Shown: one piece after another, positions 54,588-63,001 of the stretch
Layout: each line of letters opens with the position of its first letter
Numbering within the stretch: position 1 is the stretch's first letter
Source: Myxococcus stipitatus DSM 14675
GTDB taxonomy: Bacteria > Myxococcota > Myxococcia > Myxococcales > Myxococcaceae
DNA length: 64,000 bases
Direction of reading: 5' to 3'
NCBI RefSeq assembly: GCF_000331735.1
Contig: NC_020126.1
Location: forward strand, 5,412,501-5,476,500
Made by a program: the position numbers and the translations under genes
Notes under the pieces: model-generated
What the model saw: only the letters and a program-made list of their open reading frames with translations
What the model was told of the DNA's origin: nothing
The model's database searches: none

Positions 54588-55293
54588 GCGCCCGAGCGGG
54601 TTCTTCATCTCGGACTTCGCCGACAGCTATTTCGGCCCTGTCTCCACGCGGGAGATCGAGAAGGACTTCCCCGCGTCCGCGGCGGACTGGACACGCCTCG
54701 CCTCCACATCCGACTCCTTGCGCACCGCCATCCGCCAGGAGTTCATCGAAGGCGGCCGGGTGCCCCATGTGTGCCTCCAGGAGGCCCTCCTTCCAGAGCG
54801 CGCCGAGGCGCTGCACCAGGCCCTGTGCAACGCACGCTTCGTGCGTCATCACCATGGCCCCTATGCGCTGCACGTCGCACCGCTGAATCAGCAGGTGCCG
54901 TCTGCCCTGACGGACTTCTGTGCCTGGCTTCAGAGCAAGGAGGGTGCGGACTTCCACGCGGCGCTGGTGGGCTGGCCCGAACCACTGGAGACACGACAGG
55001 TGCAGGTGTCCCGGATGGACGTGGGAGAGCACTTCCCCGAGCACCGGGACACGGACGAGGAAGGGCTCGCCGTCGTCTACAACTTCACACGGCCCTGGCA
55101 GCCTTCCTTCGGAGGTGTCCTCACCTTCAGGCATCCGGAAGCGGAGTCGGACCTGATGCGTGTCCCGCCTCTCTTCAACTCGGTGTTCATCTTCCGTCCG
55201 AGTGGCGCCCCTCACCGGGTGACGGAGTGGACATCGGCCGCCCAGGGCCACCACCGCTACTCCATCACCGCCTTCATTCTCGCGAAGCGTTGA
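54538..55293 (+). CDS. 2OG-Fe(II) oxygenase family protein
   Basis: The reading frame overlaps the ATP-grasp gene by 50 bases if it starts at the ATG at 54538; the ATG at 54526 is also possible. The product is about 251 residues. The iron site is EHFPEHRDTDEE (HxD) with the distal His in RPSGAPHRVTEW, and an Arg ten residues later (HHRYSITAFIL) can bind the 2-oxoglutarate carboxylate. This matches the prolyl-hydroxylase-like 2OG-FeII_Oxy fold. The overlap implies coupled expression with the ligase. It may hydroxylate the precursor repeats, but no substrate evidence is in the sequence. Confidence 0.85.
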   Translation: MAKSSAGSPATSSPRPERPSGFFISDFADSYFGPVSTREIEKDFPASAADWTRLASTSDSLRTAIRQEFIEGGRVPHVCLQEALLPERAEALHQALCNARFVRHHHGPYALHVAPLNQQVPSALTDFCAWLQSKEGADFHAALVGWPEPLETRQVQVSRMDVGEHFPEHRDTDEEGLAVVYNFTRPWQPSFGGVLTFRHPEAESDLMRVPPLFNSVFIFRPSGAPHRVTEWTSAAQGHHRYSITAFILAKR

Positions 55294-55560
55294 AGGCTTG
55301 AGACCTCACCAAGGCGGGCTTGCATCCGGGCCCGCTGCGCTGACTGAGGATCTGAGACCTCGTCAAGCGCGGCTCCACTGATGCGTGCAGGCTCCATCGC
55401 GGCCTGGATGTCCGCGGAGACAACAAGCACACCAGACCATCCCCAGGGGCGGAAGACCTTGGCGTCTCCCACCTTCATCGGGTCAATCGGCATTCCATTT
55501 CTGTCCAGCACGCCCCCCTGCGCCTCCCTCCGAAGGAAGGCAGCCGGAGCGCAGGCTGGC
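55257..55560 (-). pseudogene. Fragment of an immunity-like (DUF1629/Imm11-type) protein
   Basis: The minus-strand frame encodes VLDRNGMPIDPMKVGDAK, then VFRPWGWSGVLVVSADIQA and ARISGAALDEVSDP, which read like the C-terminal end of an Imm11/DUF1629 protein. Upstream in the same frame the sequence becomes Cys/Ala/Arg-rich and loses protein character, and no good start is near, so the N-terminal part seems to be missing. The end overlaps the oxygenase gene by 37 bases. The family is inferred from memory of the pattern and is not certain. Confidence 0.4.
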
Positions 55561-55839
55561 ACCGATGCCTGACACGCCTGCGAAGAATCGACAGGCTCGC
55601 GGAATCTTACAGCGTCACGCAGACAGCTCCCGCCCCACCCTGCCCAGACTCGGGCGTGTCTCCATCCAACCCCCAAGGGAACTTATCCCATTTGCTACCC
55701 ATGAGGGAGTCTTCTGTTGGACATCATTCCAACCATCGACTTCCGACATTCAACCAGAGTCCTTGAACCTCTGATATTCATGTCCACCACGAAGGTCGTA
55801 TGCTCCCATCCACTCCCACTCCAAATCCGGGGACGTCCC
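55561..55839. other. Intergenic region without recognisable gene
   Basis: About 280 bp of lower GC content than the surroundings, especially 55690-55800. It separates the immunity-like fragment from the XRE gene. I see no stable hairpin with a T-run and no convincing promoter pair. A TGATATTC-ATGT stretch (55776-55789) loosely recalls the 31-kb repeats but lacks their core. Confidence 0.5.
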
Positions 55840-56085
55840 ATGAATGAAGAACTGGCCATCACCATCGGTTCGAGAGCACGAGCGGCGCGCGAGAAGCTCG
55901 GGCTGACACGCGCGGAGGTGGCCGAGCGCGTGGGGCTCGATGAACCCGTGTACGGCCGTCTGGAGCGAGGCAAGATGCTGCCCAAGGCCGTCATCCTCCA
56001 TCGCCTCAGCGAGGCGCTGGGACTCTCCCCACAGGACTTGATGGGCCTGGCGCCCGGCGAGAGCGTCGACACCTTCCTCCACTGA
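55840..56085 (+). CDS. XRE-family helix-turn-helix regulator
   Basis: The ATG at 55840 gives 81 residues; the frame is open further upstream but without family likeness. A single Cro/C1-type domain fills the protein: IGSRARAAREKLGLTRAEVAERVGLDEPVYGRLERGKMLPKAVILHRLSEALGLSPQDLMGL. There is no sensing domain. It stands alone among remnants, with no obvious toxin or phage partner, so its target is unknown. Confidence 0.85.
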   Translation: MNEELAITIGSRARAAREKLGLTRAEVAERVGLDEPVYGRLERGKMLPKAVILHRLSEALGLSPQDLMGLAPGESVDTFLH

Positions 56086-56317
56086 ACCGAGGGTCGTGAT
56101 TCGCGCTCAGGCAGAGGGGCAAGCAGGTCCGGGCGGAGCGGGAAGAGGGAGCAGGGGCACCTCTCGTTCGGCTCTGTGTGCGCAGAAAACCTGAGAGCAA
56201 GAAGGCCCTGCCCGAGGGCAAAGGTAGGCAGTGGTTGAAGAGAAAGCAGAGGCAAGCGCTGCTTCGGTGGGCAGCCAGGAGTGGCTGCCCGCTCAATGAC
56301 CTCGATCAGGGCTGCTT

Positions 56318-56539
56318 GTGGCGTGGAACGGCGTCCACGTCGCCATCTTCTATGCGTGGCTGTCCGTGGCGAACCACTGGGAGTGGAGACACACGTGGTA
56401 CGTCGCCGCGTCCCTGCTGATGGTCGGCGTCGTCGTGCGGTGGGGCATGCCGTCGCGAATGCCCGGGGCCGAGTCGGCGGTGCCGAGCCAGCCAGCCAAA
56501 CCGCTTGCGCCTCAGTCGTCGCGCTCCGCTGGAACGTGA
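56318..56539 (+). CDS. Possible short membrane protein or fragment
   Basis: This GTG-started frame encodes 73 residues with two hydrophobic segments (GVHVAIFYAWLSVA and WYVAASLLMVGVVVRWGM) joined by NHWEWRHT, then a Pro/Ser tail. The frame is open six codons further upstream (PRSGLL), so it may be the tail of a longer, broken gene. There is no ribosome-binding site. The region 56086-56317 before it shows no gene. Confidence 0.35.
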   Translation: MAWNGVHVAIFYAWLSVANHWEWRHTWYVAASLLMVGVVVRWGMPSRMPGAESAVPSQPAKPLAPQSSRSAGT

Positions 56540-56589
56540 GGCACCGAATCGCATCCCACCGTCGTCCGATGACCTGAAAGCTCAATCCC

Positions 56590-57483
56590 TCACGCGGGCA
56601 CGCCGCCGTGAGGGGGAAGCCTCTTCGAGCCCTCGTGCTCTCCCTGTCGCTTCACCCACATCCGATAGGGCGTGAGCGCGAGCAGGCGGATGACGACGAA
56701 AGCACCGACGATGCCCGCGACCTCCAGGGCCCGGTAGTTCGGGTAGCTCTGGATGATGATGGTCATCGACAACACCGGATGCGCGAACGCCGCGGCCAGG
56801 GCCACCGCCTTGCGGTCCTCCATCCTGGGCCCGCCCGCCCAGTGCCCCAGCAGCGCGGACACCGTGACGAGCATCACCAGCGCCACCACCGCGAGCCACG
56901 CGACGTGGATGAGCTTCGGCCCCACGATGAAGAGCAGTCCCACGGACACCGCGATGAGCAGCACGGTGAACACGCGGCTGCACCACGGCGCCACCGCCCG
57001 CGCCACGCGCGGCAGGTAGTGCCGCACGGCAATCCCCACCGCGAGCGGCGGAAGGATCTTCACCGCCAGCAGTCGGAACACCAGGTCCGGGCTGGCCTCG
57101 AACTCCACCCCCAGCAGCCGGTCCAACACCCCCACCCACGCGGGCACGGTGACGAGCGCGCACACGCTGAGCAGCAAGAGCAGGTTGATGGAGGTGGTGG
57201 GATTCGCCCCCAAGGACTTCGCCTGGTTCACCTGCAACGGCGCCCCAGGACACACGGCCATGAGCAGGATCGCGCTCGCCAGCACCGTTGGCAGTCGGAA
57301 CGCGTAGACCACCCCCAGCGCCACCAGCGGAACGAACAGCAGCACCACCACCAGGGCGCGCACGTAGAGCGCGGGGCGCTCGAGGACGTGGCGAATCTCA
57401 CCGGGCTCGCGGGCCAGTCCTTCGCTGAACATGAACAGGGTGACGATGTTGCTCAGCACGAAGGCAATCACGGACCTGAGCAT
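56590..57483 (-). CDS. Bile acid:sodium symporter-family (SBF-like) membrane protein
   Basis: From the ATG at 57483 (GGGGGAG upstream) the product is 297 residues with about nine membrane helices. The family region near helix 3-4 reads AILLMAVCPGAPLQVNQAKSLGANPTTSINLLLLL, containing the crossing-helix CPG and the polar Asn/Thr needed for ions. A second such site is FAHPVLSMTIIIQSYPN. It should carry an organic anion with sodium. It is the last gene of the minus-strand group that includes asparaginase; a gap of 106 bp separates it from its upstream neighbour. Confidence 0.85.
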   Translation of the reverse strand: MLRSVIAFVLSNIVTLFMFSEGLAREPGEIRHVLERPALYVRALVVVLLFVPLVALGVVYAFRLPTVLASAILLMAVCPGAPLQVNQAKSLGANPTTSINLLLLLSVCALVTVPAWVGVLDRLLGVEFEASPDLVFRLLAVKILPPLAVGIAVRHYLPRVARAVAPWCSRVFTVLLIAVSVGLLFIVGPKLIHVAWLAVVALVMLVTVSALLGHWAGGPRMEDRKAVALAAAFAHPVLSMTIIIQSYPNYRALEVAGIVGAFVVIRLLALTPYRMWVKRQGEHEGSKRLPPHGGVPA

Positions 57484-57589
57484 GCTCGCTCCCCCCGGGC
57501 GCCACCCGAGCGGGCTCCCATGACCAACGTCCTCACCCGCGCCCCTTACGAGGAGCCCCGGGCATCCGGCCACGCGAGCGCCCGGGCCA

Positions 57590-58747
57590 TCAGCTCACGC
57601 TCTGGCGAAGCTGGTTCACCACCGCCAGGAACTGCCGGTCCAACACCAACAGGATGACGAGCGGCGACAGGCCCGACAGCCCCACCGCGATGACCGAGCG
57701 CTTGTCCCATGGGAACAGCTTCATCTTGCGCGCCAGGATGAACGACGAGCCCAGGTCCGCCAGGGACGAGAACTCCGGCGCCCCCAGGAGCTTCTCGTCC
57801 CGAGGCTCCTGGGCATGGAACCACTTGTCCTCGAACCGCCGCGAGTGGTGCGCGGCCACCGCGGAGAACCACGCGTCCGCCCGGCGCTTGGAGCGGACCA
57901 TCTGGTGGCAGAAGAACGTCAGCGGCGCGAAGACCGCCACACAGGCCAGCACGGCGAAGAGGACCTGCGGCATCACATACGTGATGGGCGTCTCGGTGAT
58001 GGCCGCGGCGTTCGTGCGGAACGAGTACGCCGCGACGGGGACCGCCGCCGCGAACACCAGGGGCGAGAAACAGGCCTGGTGGATGGACAGGAACCCGAGC
58101 CCGCCGGCCTGGTCCGGATGGGTGGGCACCAGCCGCAGCGGGAGCCGGGACGCGCGCCAGAGGAAGACGGACCACACGGCGCCTCGCCACAGCCAGCGGA
58201 GCATGAGGAAGCGCTCCAGGGGCTGGCTCACGCACAGGTACCAGCCGCCCGCCAGCGAGGGCCGCTGCGACGCGCCCCCTTCGACCATCCAGGACCTGGA
58301 GGCATCCATCGTCGTCAGCACCGCGAACGCGATGGTGAGGCCCAGCAAGGCCAGCTCGACGGACGGAGCATCGCGCCACCGCGCCATCCTCGCGACGGAG
58401 ACCTCATAGGCCCGGCGGTCCTTGTCCTCCACCAGGTCCGCGCGGAGGAACTCGCGCGCCGCTTCACCGACGCGCGCGTCGATGTAGGGCTCCGCGACCA
58501 CCATCACCGGCAGGGACAGGAGGAGCTCCGCGTGGACCTGGAACTCGGAGAACAGCCGCTGCACGGCGCCCTCCCCCTGGAGCAGCGAGAACAGCACCAG
58601 GGGGAGCCAGCTCACCAGCACCAGCAGGAGGGCGGCCCGGCCCGTCATGAAGCGCGGGGGCCTGACGAGTCGAAGCCCGCGCTCCAGGTCGTAGAAGGGG
58701 CCGCCCCGGACCAGCGAGAACTCGGGGAGTGTCCGGGAATCAGCCAT
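57590..58747 (-). CDS. Multi-pass membrane protein of unknown function
   Basis: The product is 385 residues with six or more membrane helices, for example AALLLVLVSWLPLVLFSLL, LALLGLTIAFAVLTTM, ACFSPLVFAAAVPVAAYSF, MPQVLFAVLACVAVFAPLTFF and VIAVGLSGLSPLVILLVL. A conserved-looking loop reads LVPTHPDQAGGLGFLSIHQ, and a charged cytoplasmic part (HHSRRFEDKWFHAQEPRDEKLLG) follows helix 5. No transporter or enzyme family is recognised. It lies 25 bp after the asparaginase gene and is likely cotranscribed. Confidence 0.75.
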   Translation of the reverse strand: MADSRTLPEFSLVRGGPFYDLERGLRLVRPPRFMTGRAALLLVLVSWLPLVLFSLLQGEGAVQRLFSEFQVHAELLLSLPVMVVAEPYIDARVGEAAREFLRADLVEDKDRRAYEVSVARMARWRDAPSVELALLGLTIAFAVLTTMDASRSWMVEGGASQRPSLAGGWYLCVSQPLERFLMLRWLWRGAVWSVFLWRASRLPLRLVPTHPDQAGGLGFLSIHQACFSPLVFAAAVPVAAYSFRTNAAAITETPITYVMPQVLFAVLACVAVFAPLTFFCHQMVRSKRRADAWFSAVAAHHSRRFEDKWFHAQEPRDEKLLGAPEFSSLADLGSSFILARKMKLFPWDKRSVIAVGLSGLSPLVILLVLDRQFLAVVNQLRQSVS

Positions 58748-58772
58748 GGAGGGTCCCGGGCCGCGCGAGCCC

Positions 58773-59915
58773 TCAATACTCCTGGAACATCCGCTGGATG
58801 CGCGCGGGGTCCTTCGTCTCCTGCAGCGCCAGCTGCAACAGCACGCGAGACTTCGCGGGGTTCAACTCACCCGAGGCCACGAAGCCCTTCTCGTCGTCGT
58901 TGATCTCGTTGTTGCGCAGGACCAGGCCGCTGGGAAGCCGCGTGCTGCGGACCACCACCACGCCCTTCTTCGCGTGCTTCGTCAGCGCGTCCAACGCCGG
59001 CTGGGTCATGTTCCCATCGCCCACGCCCGCGATGACCAGCCCCTTGGCGCCGTTCTTCACCGCGGCGTCGATGAGGTCCGGGCTCATGTTCGCGTGGGCG
59101 TAGAGGATGTCCACGCGCGGGAGCGAGTCCTTGCCCACGACGGAGAACTCGGAGTCCACCGTGTGGCGCTTGTCCATCTTCTCGAACCAGCTGATCTTCC
59201 CCGTGTTGACCACGCCGGACGGGCCGCGGTTGAGGCTGCGGAAGGTCTCCACGTTGGTGGTGTTCGTCTTCGTGACGTTGCGGGCCGCGTGGATTTCATC
59301 GTTGATGACCACCAGCACGCCGCGCCCCTTCGCCTCGGGCGAGGCCGCGACGGCCACCGCGTCGTAGAGGTTCCCCGGCCCGTCCGCGCTGATGGCGGTG
59401 GCGGGCCGCATGGAGCCCACGAGCACGACGGGCTTGTTGCTCTTCACCACCAGGTCCAGGAAGTACGACGTCTCCTCCAGCGTGTCGGTGCCGTGGGTGA
59501 TGACCACGGCGTCCACCTCGGGCGAGGCCAGGAGCTCATTGGTCCGCTTCGCCAACTTCAGCCAGACCGCGTCGTTCATGTCCTGGCTGCCGATGTTGAC
59601 CACCTGCTCGCCGGACAGCTTCGCCAGCTTGTCCACGTTGGGGACGCTCTTGATGAGGTCCTCGACCTTGAAGGTCCCGGCCTTGTAGCCGTACCCCTGG
59701 GGATTCCCCTGGGCACCGGCGATGGTGCCTCCCGTGGCGAGGATTCGCACGGACGCCTTGGGCGCCTCCGCCGCCTTCGCCTTCTCCTTCGCGGGCGCCG
59801 CCTGCCCCGTCGCGGGCGGCGACTGGGCGTCTTGCTGGGCGGCGATTCCCGCCCCCGTCATCAGGAGCCCCAGGGCACATACCGCTCCCCACACACTGTT
59901 CTTCGAGCCGTTCAT
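58773..59915 (-). CDS. Type II (periplasmic) L-asparaginase
   Basis: The ATG at 59915 has GGGAGG upstream and gives 380 residues. A signal peptide (SVWGAVCALGLLMTGAGIAA) and an Ala/Lys/Pro linker precede the enzyme. Both active-site motifs are present: ILATGGTIAG with the nucleophile Thr, and VVITHGTDTLEETSYFLDL with the Thr-Asp pair. It hydrolyses asparagine to aspartate and ammonia outside the inner membrane. It starts 11 bp after the aspartate 4-decarboxylase stop, so both are in one operon and act in sequence on asparagine, though in different compartments. Confidence 0.95.
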   Translation of the reverse strand: MNGSKNSVWGAVCALGLLMTGAGIAAQQDAQSPPATGQAAPAKEKAKAAEAPKASVRILATGGTIAGAQGNPQGYGYKAGTFKVEDLIKSVPNVDKLAKLSGEQVVNIGSQDMNDAVWLKLAKRTNELLASPEVDAVVITHGTDTLEETSYFLDLVVKSNKPVVLVGSMRPATAISADGPGNLYDAVAVAASPEAKGRGVLVVINDEIHAARNVTKTNTTNVETFRSLNRGPSGVVNTGKISWFEKMDKRHTVDSEFSVVGKDSLPRVDILYAHANMSPDLIDAAVKNGAKGLVIAGVGDGNMTQPALDALTKHAKKGVVVVRSTRLPSGLVLRNNEINDDEKGFVASGELNPAKSRVLLQLALQETKDPARIQRMFQEY

Positions 59916-59926
59916 GGTCGACCTCC

Positions 59927-61600
59927 CTACGAATCCAGGTCGTGCTGCTGCCACTCCCGGATGGCGCGAATGACGATGTCCTTGAGGCTCTGGCCGATGC
60001 GCGGATAGGCGTCATCGTCCAGGTTCGCCAGGGACACACGGGCGGACCACTCGGGGCCCTCGAAGCCGCTGCCATTGAGGAGCACCACGCCGTGCCGCCG
60101 CGCCAGGGACAGCACGATGTCGAGCGGGTCATGCCGGGCCCGTTCATACTCGACGAACTCCGCGCCGATGTGCTTCCGCGCCCACGCCTCCAGGTCCAGT
60201 GTCTGGTAGTACGCGGTTCGCAGCGGATCCTCGGGCAGGTCGATGCCCATGCCCTCGTACAGCGAGGCCAGCCGCTCGCGGCAGATGCGCCGGCAGCGCT
60301 TCTTGTAGGCGTCGTCCTTGTCCAGGAGCGAGAACATCGAGAAGAGCGTCATCTGGAGCTGCTGGGGCAGCGACAGGCCCGCGGTGTGGTTGAGCGCGAC
60401 GGCGCGGCTGTCCGCCACCATCCGGTCGATGAACTTCAGCTGCTCCGGCTTCAGCGAGATGGAGCCATAGCGCTCGTCCAGCAGCTCGCGCTGCGACGCC
60501 GGAAGCCGCGCCAGCATCGTGTCCAGGATGTTGTCCTCGTGCAGCGCGACCACGCCCAGCCGCCAGCCGGTGCAGCCGAAGTGCTTCGAGTAGGAGTAGA
60601 CCAGGAGCGTGTTGTGCGGCAGCTCCGCCGCCAGCGAGCGGAAGCCCTCCACGAAGGTGCCGTACACATCGTCGGTGAGCAGCAGCAGGTCCGGCCGCTT
60701 CTTCTGGACGATGCTCACCAGCAGGTCCAGCGACTCGCGCCGCATCGCCGTCGCACCCGGGTTGCCGGGGTGCACGACGAAGAACGCCTTGATGCGCGGG
60801 TCCTCCAGCTTGCGCAGCTCCGACTCCGGATACTGCCAGGTGTGTCGGCCCTCCGCGGTCATCTCGCTCTGGCGGATGTCCACCGTGCGCAGGTCGAACT
60901 CCTCCAGCCGGGGAATCTCCAGGTAGGGCGTGAAGATGGGCGTGCCCAGCGCGATGGTGTCGCCCTTCTTGAGCACGCCATTCACCATCAGCGAGCGGAA
61001 GATGTACGCCATCGCGGCGGTGCCGCCCTCGACGGCGAACAGGTCGAACCGGCCCGGAGGCGGACGGCCGTCGCACATCTCTCGAGCCAGGTAGGTCTGC
61101 ACGATGCGCTCGGCGTGGACGAGCATCCGGTCCGGCACCGGGTAGTTGTCGCCGATGGCCGCGTCGGTGAGCTCCCAGACGAAGGCATCCGCGTCGAACC
61201 CCAGCTCGCGGACGCCGTACTCCACCGAGTCGCGCAGCAGTCGGACGGCGGGGCTGTCGTCACACGTCTCCAGGAAGTCGCGCAGCCGCTGGGCGATGTC
61301 CGGTGAGCGAGGCATGCCCGCCAGGCCCACCTCCGGCTCGTTCCACGTGCGGCGGCACTCGCGCAGGGCGAACTGGCCCAGGAGGAAGAACGCCTCGCGC
61401 GGCGTGGTGGCAATCCAGTTGGGGTTGCCGCGCCCCGCGTTGAGCATCACCGCCGCGCGTGTCTTCGCGGACTCATCCGCCAGCTCGATGAGCGTGTCCT
61501 TGAGCTCGAACGGGCTGAGCTTGTGGAGCTCGCGCGTGGAGGCGACATCCTCATCGCTCCGGGTGCCCGTGTCCGCCTCGGTCGTCGTCTCCGTGCTCAT
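59927..61600 (-). CDS. aspD: Aspartate 4-decarboxylase (bifunctional aspartate aminotransferase)
   Basis: This 557-residue PLP enzyme of fold type I is longer than ordinary aminotransferases and matches AspD. Its N-terminal extension reads LSPFELKDTLIELADESAKTRAAVMLNAGRGNPNW. The PLP Lys is in VYSYSKHFGCTGWRLG (near residue 339). KAFFVVHPGNPGATAM and LLLLTDDVYGTF provide cofactor contacts. It converts aspartate to alanine and CO2. In other bacteria it works with the AspT antiporter to build proton motive force; an AspT-family gene lies in this window. It is the first gene of the group with asparaginase. Confidence 0.94.
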   Translation of the reverse strand: MSTETTTEADTGTRSDEDVASTRELHKLSPFELKDTLIELADESAKTRAAVMLNAGRGNPNWIATTPREAFFLLGQFALRECRRTWNEPEVGLAGMPRSPDIAQRLRDFLETCDDSPAVRLLRDSVEYGVRELGFDADAFVWELTDAAIGDNYPVPDRMLVHAERIVQTYLAREMCDGRPPPGRFDLFAVEGGTAAMAYIFRSLMVNGVLKKGDTIALGTPIFTPYLEIPRLEEFDLRTVDIRQSEMTAEGRHTWQYPESELRKLEDPRIKAFFVVHPGNPGATAMRRESLDLLVSIVQKKRPDLLLLTDDVYGTFVEGFRSLAAELPHNTLLVYSYSKHFGCTGWRLGVVALHEDNILDTMLARLPASQRELLDERYGSISLKPEQLKFIDRMVADSRAVALNHTAGLSLPQQLQMTLFSMFSLLDKDDAYKKRCRRICRERLASLYEGMGIDLPEDPLRTAYYQTLDLEAWARKHIGAEFVEYERARHDPLDIVLSLARRHGVVLLNGSGFEGPEWSARVSLANLDDDAYPRIGQSLKDIVIRAIREWQQHDLDS

Positions 61601-61855
61601 GTCTGTCGCGCTCCTCCGGCCTTCTGGAAACAGTCGGCTCGGGTTCCCGCCTTGTTGGCGAACAGACGTTGTTCACGCGTGGACGGGCCGCCAACACACG
61701 CGGAGGCCCCGGGCCGGGCGCTCGCAAGTCCGGGTGCCCGCATGCCGCCCGCCCCACCCGCGAGGCCCGGTTGTCGCCACCGTCGCGGCCCCCCAGCTTG
61801 CCGCCGAGGGCGGTGCCTTTCTGGCGTCCCCGGGCCAAGACGAGCGAGGCGTCGG

Positions 61856-62857
61856 ATGACCATGGATATCGTCGAAGCAGACGCGGCGCGGGACACCCGG
61901 TATCGACGTGACGAAGGCCCGCCCCGGCCAGGCATGGAGTGGATTCCCGGCGGCACGTACTGGATGGGCTCGGACACGCACTATCCCGAGGAGCGGCCCA
62001 CGCACCAGGTGACGGTGACTGGCTTCTGGATGGACCGCTGCACCGTCACCAACGCGGACTTCGCGCGCTTCGTCCAGACCACCGGCTACGTCACTGTCGC
62101 GGAGCGGCCGCTCGACGCGAAGGACTTTCCTGGAGCGAAGCCGGAGCTGCTCGTCCCCGGCTCGCTGGTGTTCCACAAGACACCGGAGCGCGTCGACCTC
62201 AAGGACCTGTCCCAGTGGTGGACCTATACGCCGGGGGCTTGCTGGCACCGCCCCCAGGGCCACGGCAGCACGTGGAAGGGACAGGAGGACCATCCCGTCG
62301 TCCACGTCGCCTTCGAGGACGCGCGGGCCTACGCCACCTGGGCCGGCAAGGACCTCCCCTCCGAGGCCGAGTGGGAGCGCGCCGCTCGCGCGGGCCTGGA
62401 CCGCAAGGTCTACGTCTGGGGTGATGAGTTCTCTCCGGGAAACCAGCAGATGGCGAACATCTGGCAAGGAGAGTTCCCCTGGCAGAACTTGATGACGGAT
62501 GGTTACGAGGGAACCTCGCCAGTCGGCACTTATCCGCCCAACGCGTATGGCCTGTTCGACATGGCGGGCAACGTCTGGGAGTGGACCACGGACTGGTTCC
62601 AGGAACGGCACCAGGGCAACGGCGGGAAGGCGTGCTGCATCCCTGTCAATCCTCGTGGGCCCCCGTCATCCCAGAAGAGCTTCGACCCCTGCACGCCGGA
62701 GGTGCTGATTCCCCGTCGTGTCGTGAAGGGGGGCAGCCACCTCTGCGCCTCCAACTACTGCCTGCGCTACCGCCCCGCGGCACGTTCTCCCCAAGCCGAG
62801 GACAGCGGAACCACGCACATCGGGTTCCGGTGCATCGCCCGTGTTCCAGAGGGGTGA
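61856..62857 (+). CDS. Formylglycine-generating enzyme family protein
   Basis: From the ATG at 61856 the product is 333 residues. It begins the FGE domain with GMEWIPGGTYWMGSDTHYPEE and HQVTVTGFWMDRCTVTNADF. The core has HPVVHVAFEDARAYATWAG, LPSEAEWERAAR and GLFDMAGNVWEWTTDWF. The catalytic Cys pair is intact in GGSHLCASNYCLRYRPAAR, followed by HIGFRCI. Such enzymes oxidise a Cys of sulfatases to formylglycine with a copper cofactor. No sulfatase is in the window, so the target is elsewhere. It is divergent from aspD across 255 bp. Confidence 0.93.
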   Translation: MTMDIVEADAARDTRYRRDEGPPRPGMEWIPGGTYWMGSDTHYPEERPTHQVTVTGFWMDRCTVTNADFARFVQTTGYVTVAERPLDAKDFPGAKPELLVPGSLVFHKTPERVDLKDLSQWWTYTPGACWHRPQGHGSTWKGQEDHPVVHVAFEDARAYATWAGKDLPSEAEWERAARAGLDRKVYVWGDEFSPGNQQMANIWQGEFPWQNLMTDGYEGTSPVGTYPPNAYGLFDMAGNVWEWTTDWFQERHQGNGGKACCIPVNPRGPPSSQKSFDPCTPEVLIPRRVVKGGSHLCASNYCLRYRPAARSPQAEDSGTTHIGFRCIARVPEG

Positions 62858-62888
62858 CGCGGCCTCGTCAACCGCCGAGCCCCCCTGG

Positions 62889-62941
62889 CTGTTAACACGC
62901 AATACCTGCTATTTTCCGCTCCCTCTGTTAACCAGTGCTAT
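62889..62941 (+). promoter_or_regulatory. Paired CTGTTAAC sites upstream of the cyclodeaminase-family gene
   Basis: CTGTTAAC occurs at 62889-62896 and 62925-62932, 36 bp apart, each followed by TGCTAT (62907-62912 and 62936-62941). The first TGC-TATTTT resembles an extended -10 element. The patch is AT-rich for this genome. Confidence 0.35.
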
Positions 62942-63001
62942 CAGCAGGCCCTGTTTCACGCACCATCTCCTGAAACATCGACTGGGCCAGGGGCATCACG
63001 A

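Noticed and set aside
55776-55789. TGATATTC-ATGT as a fourth copy of the 31-kb repeat
   Set aside because: The invariant core TAGGCACGGCC is absent, so the likeness is limited to a short AT-rich stretch.
56587-56614. Hairpin CCCTCAC/GTGAGGG at the end of the SBF-like gene
   Set aside because: It lies mainly inside the coding sequence and no T-run follows on either strand.
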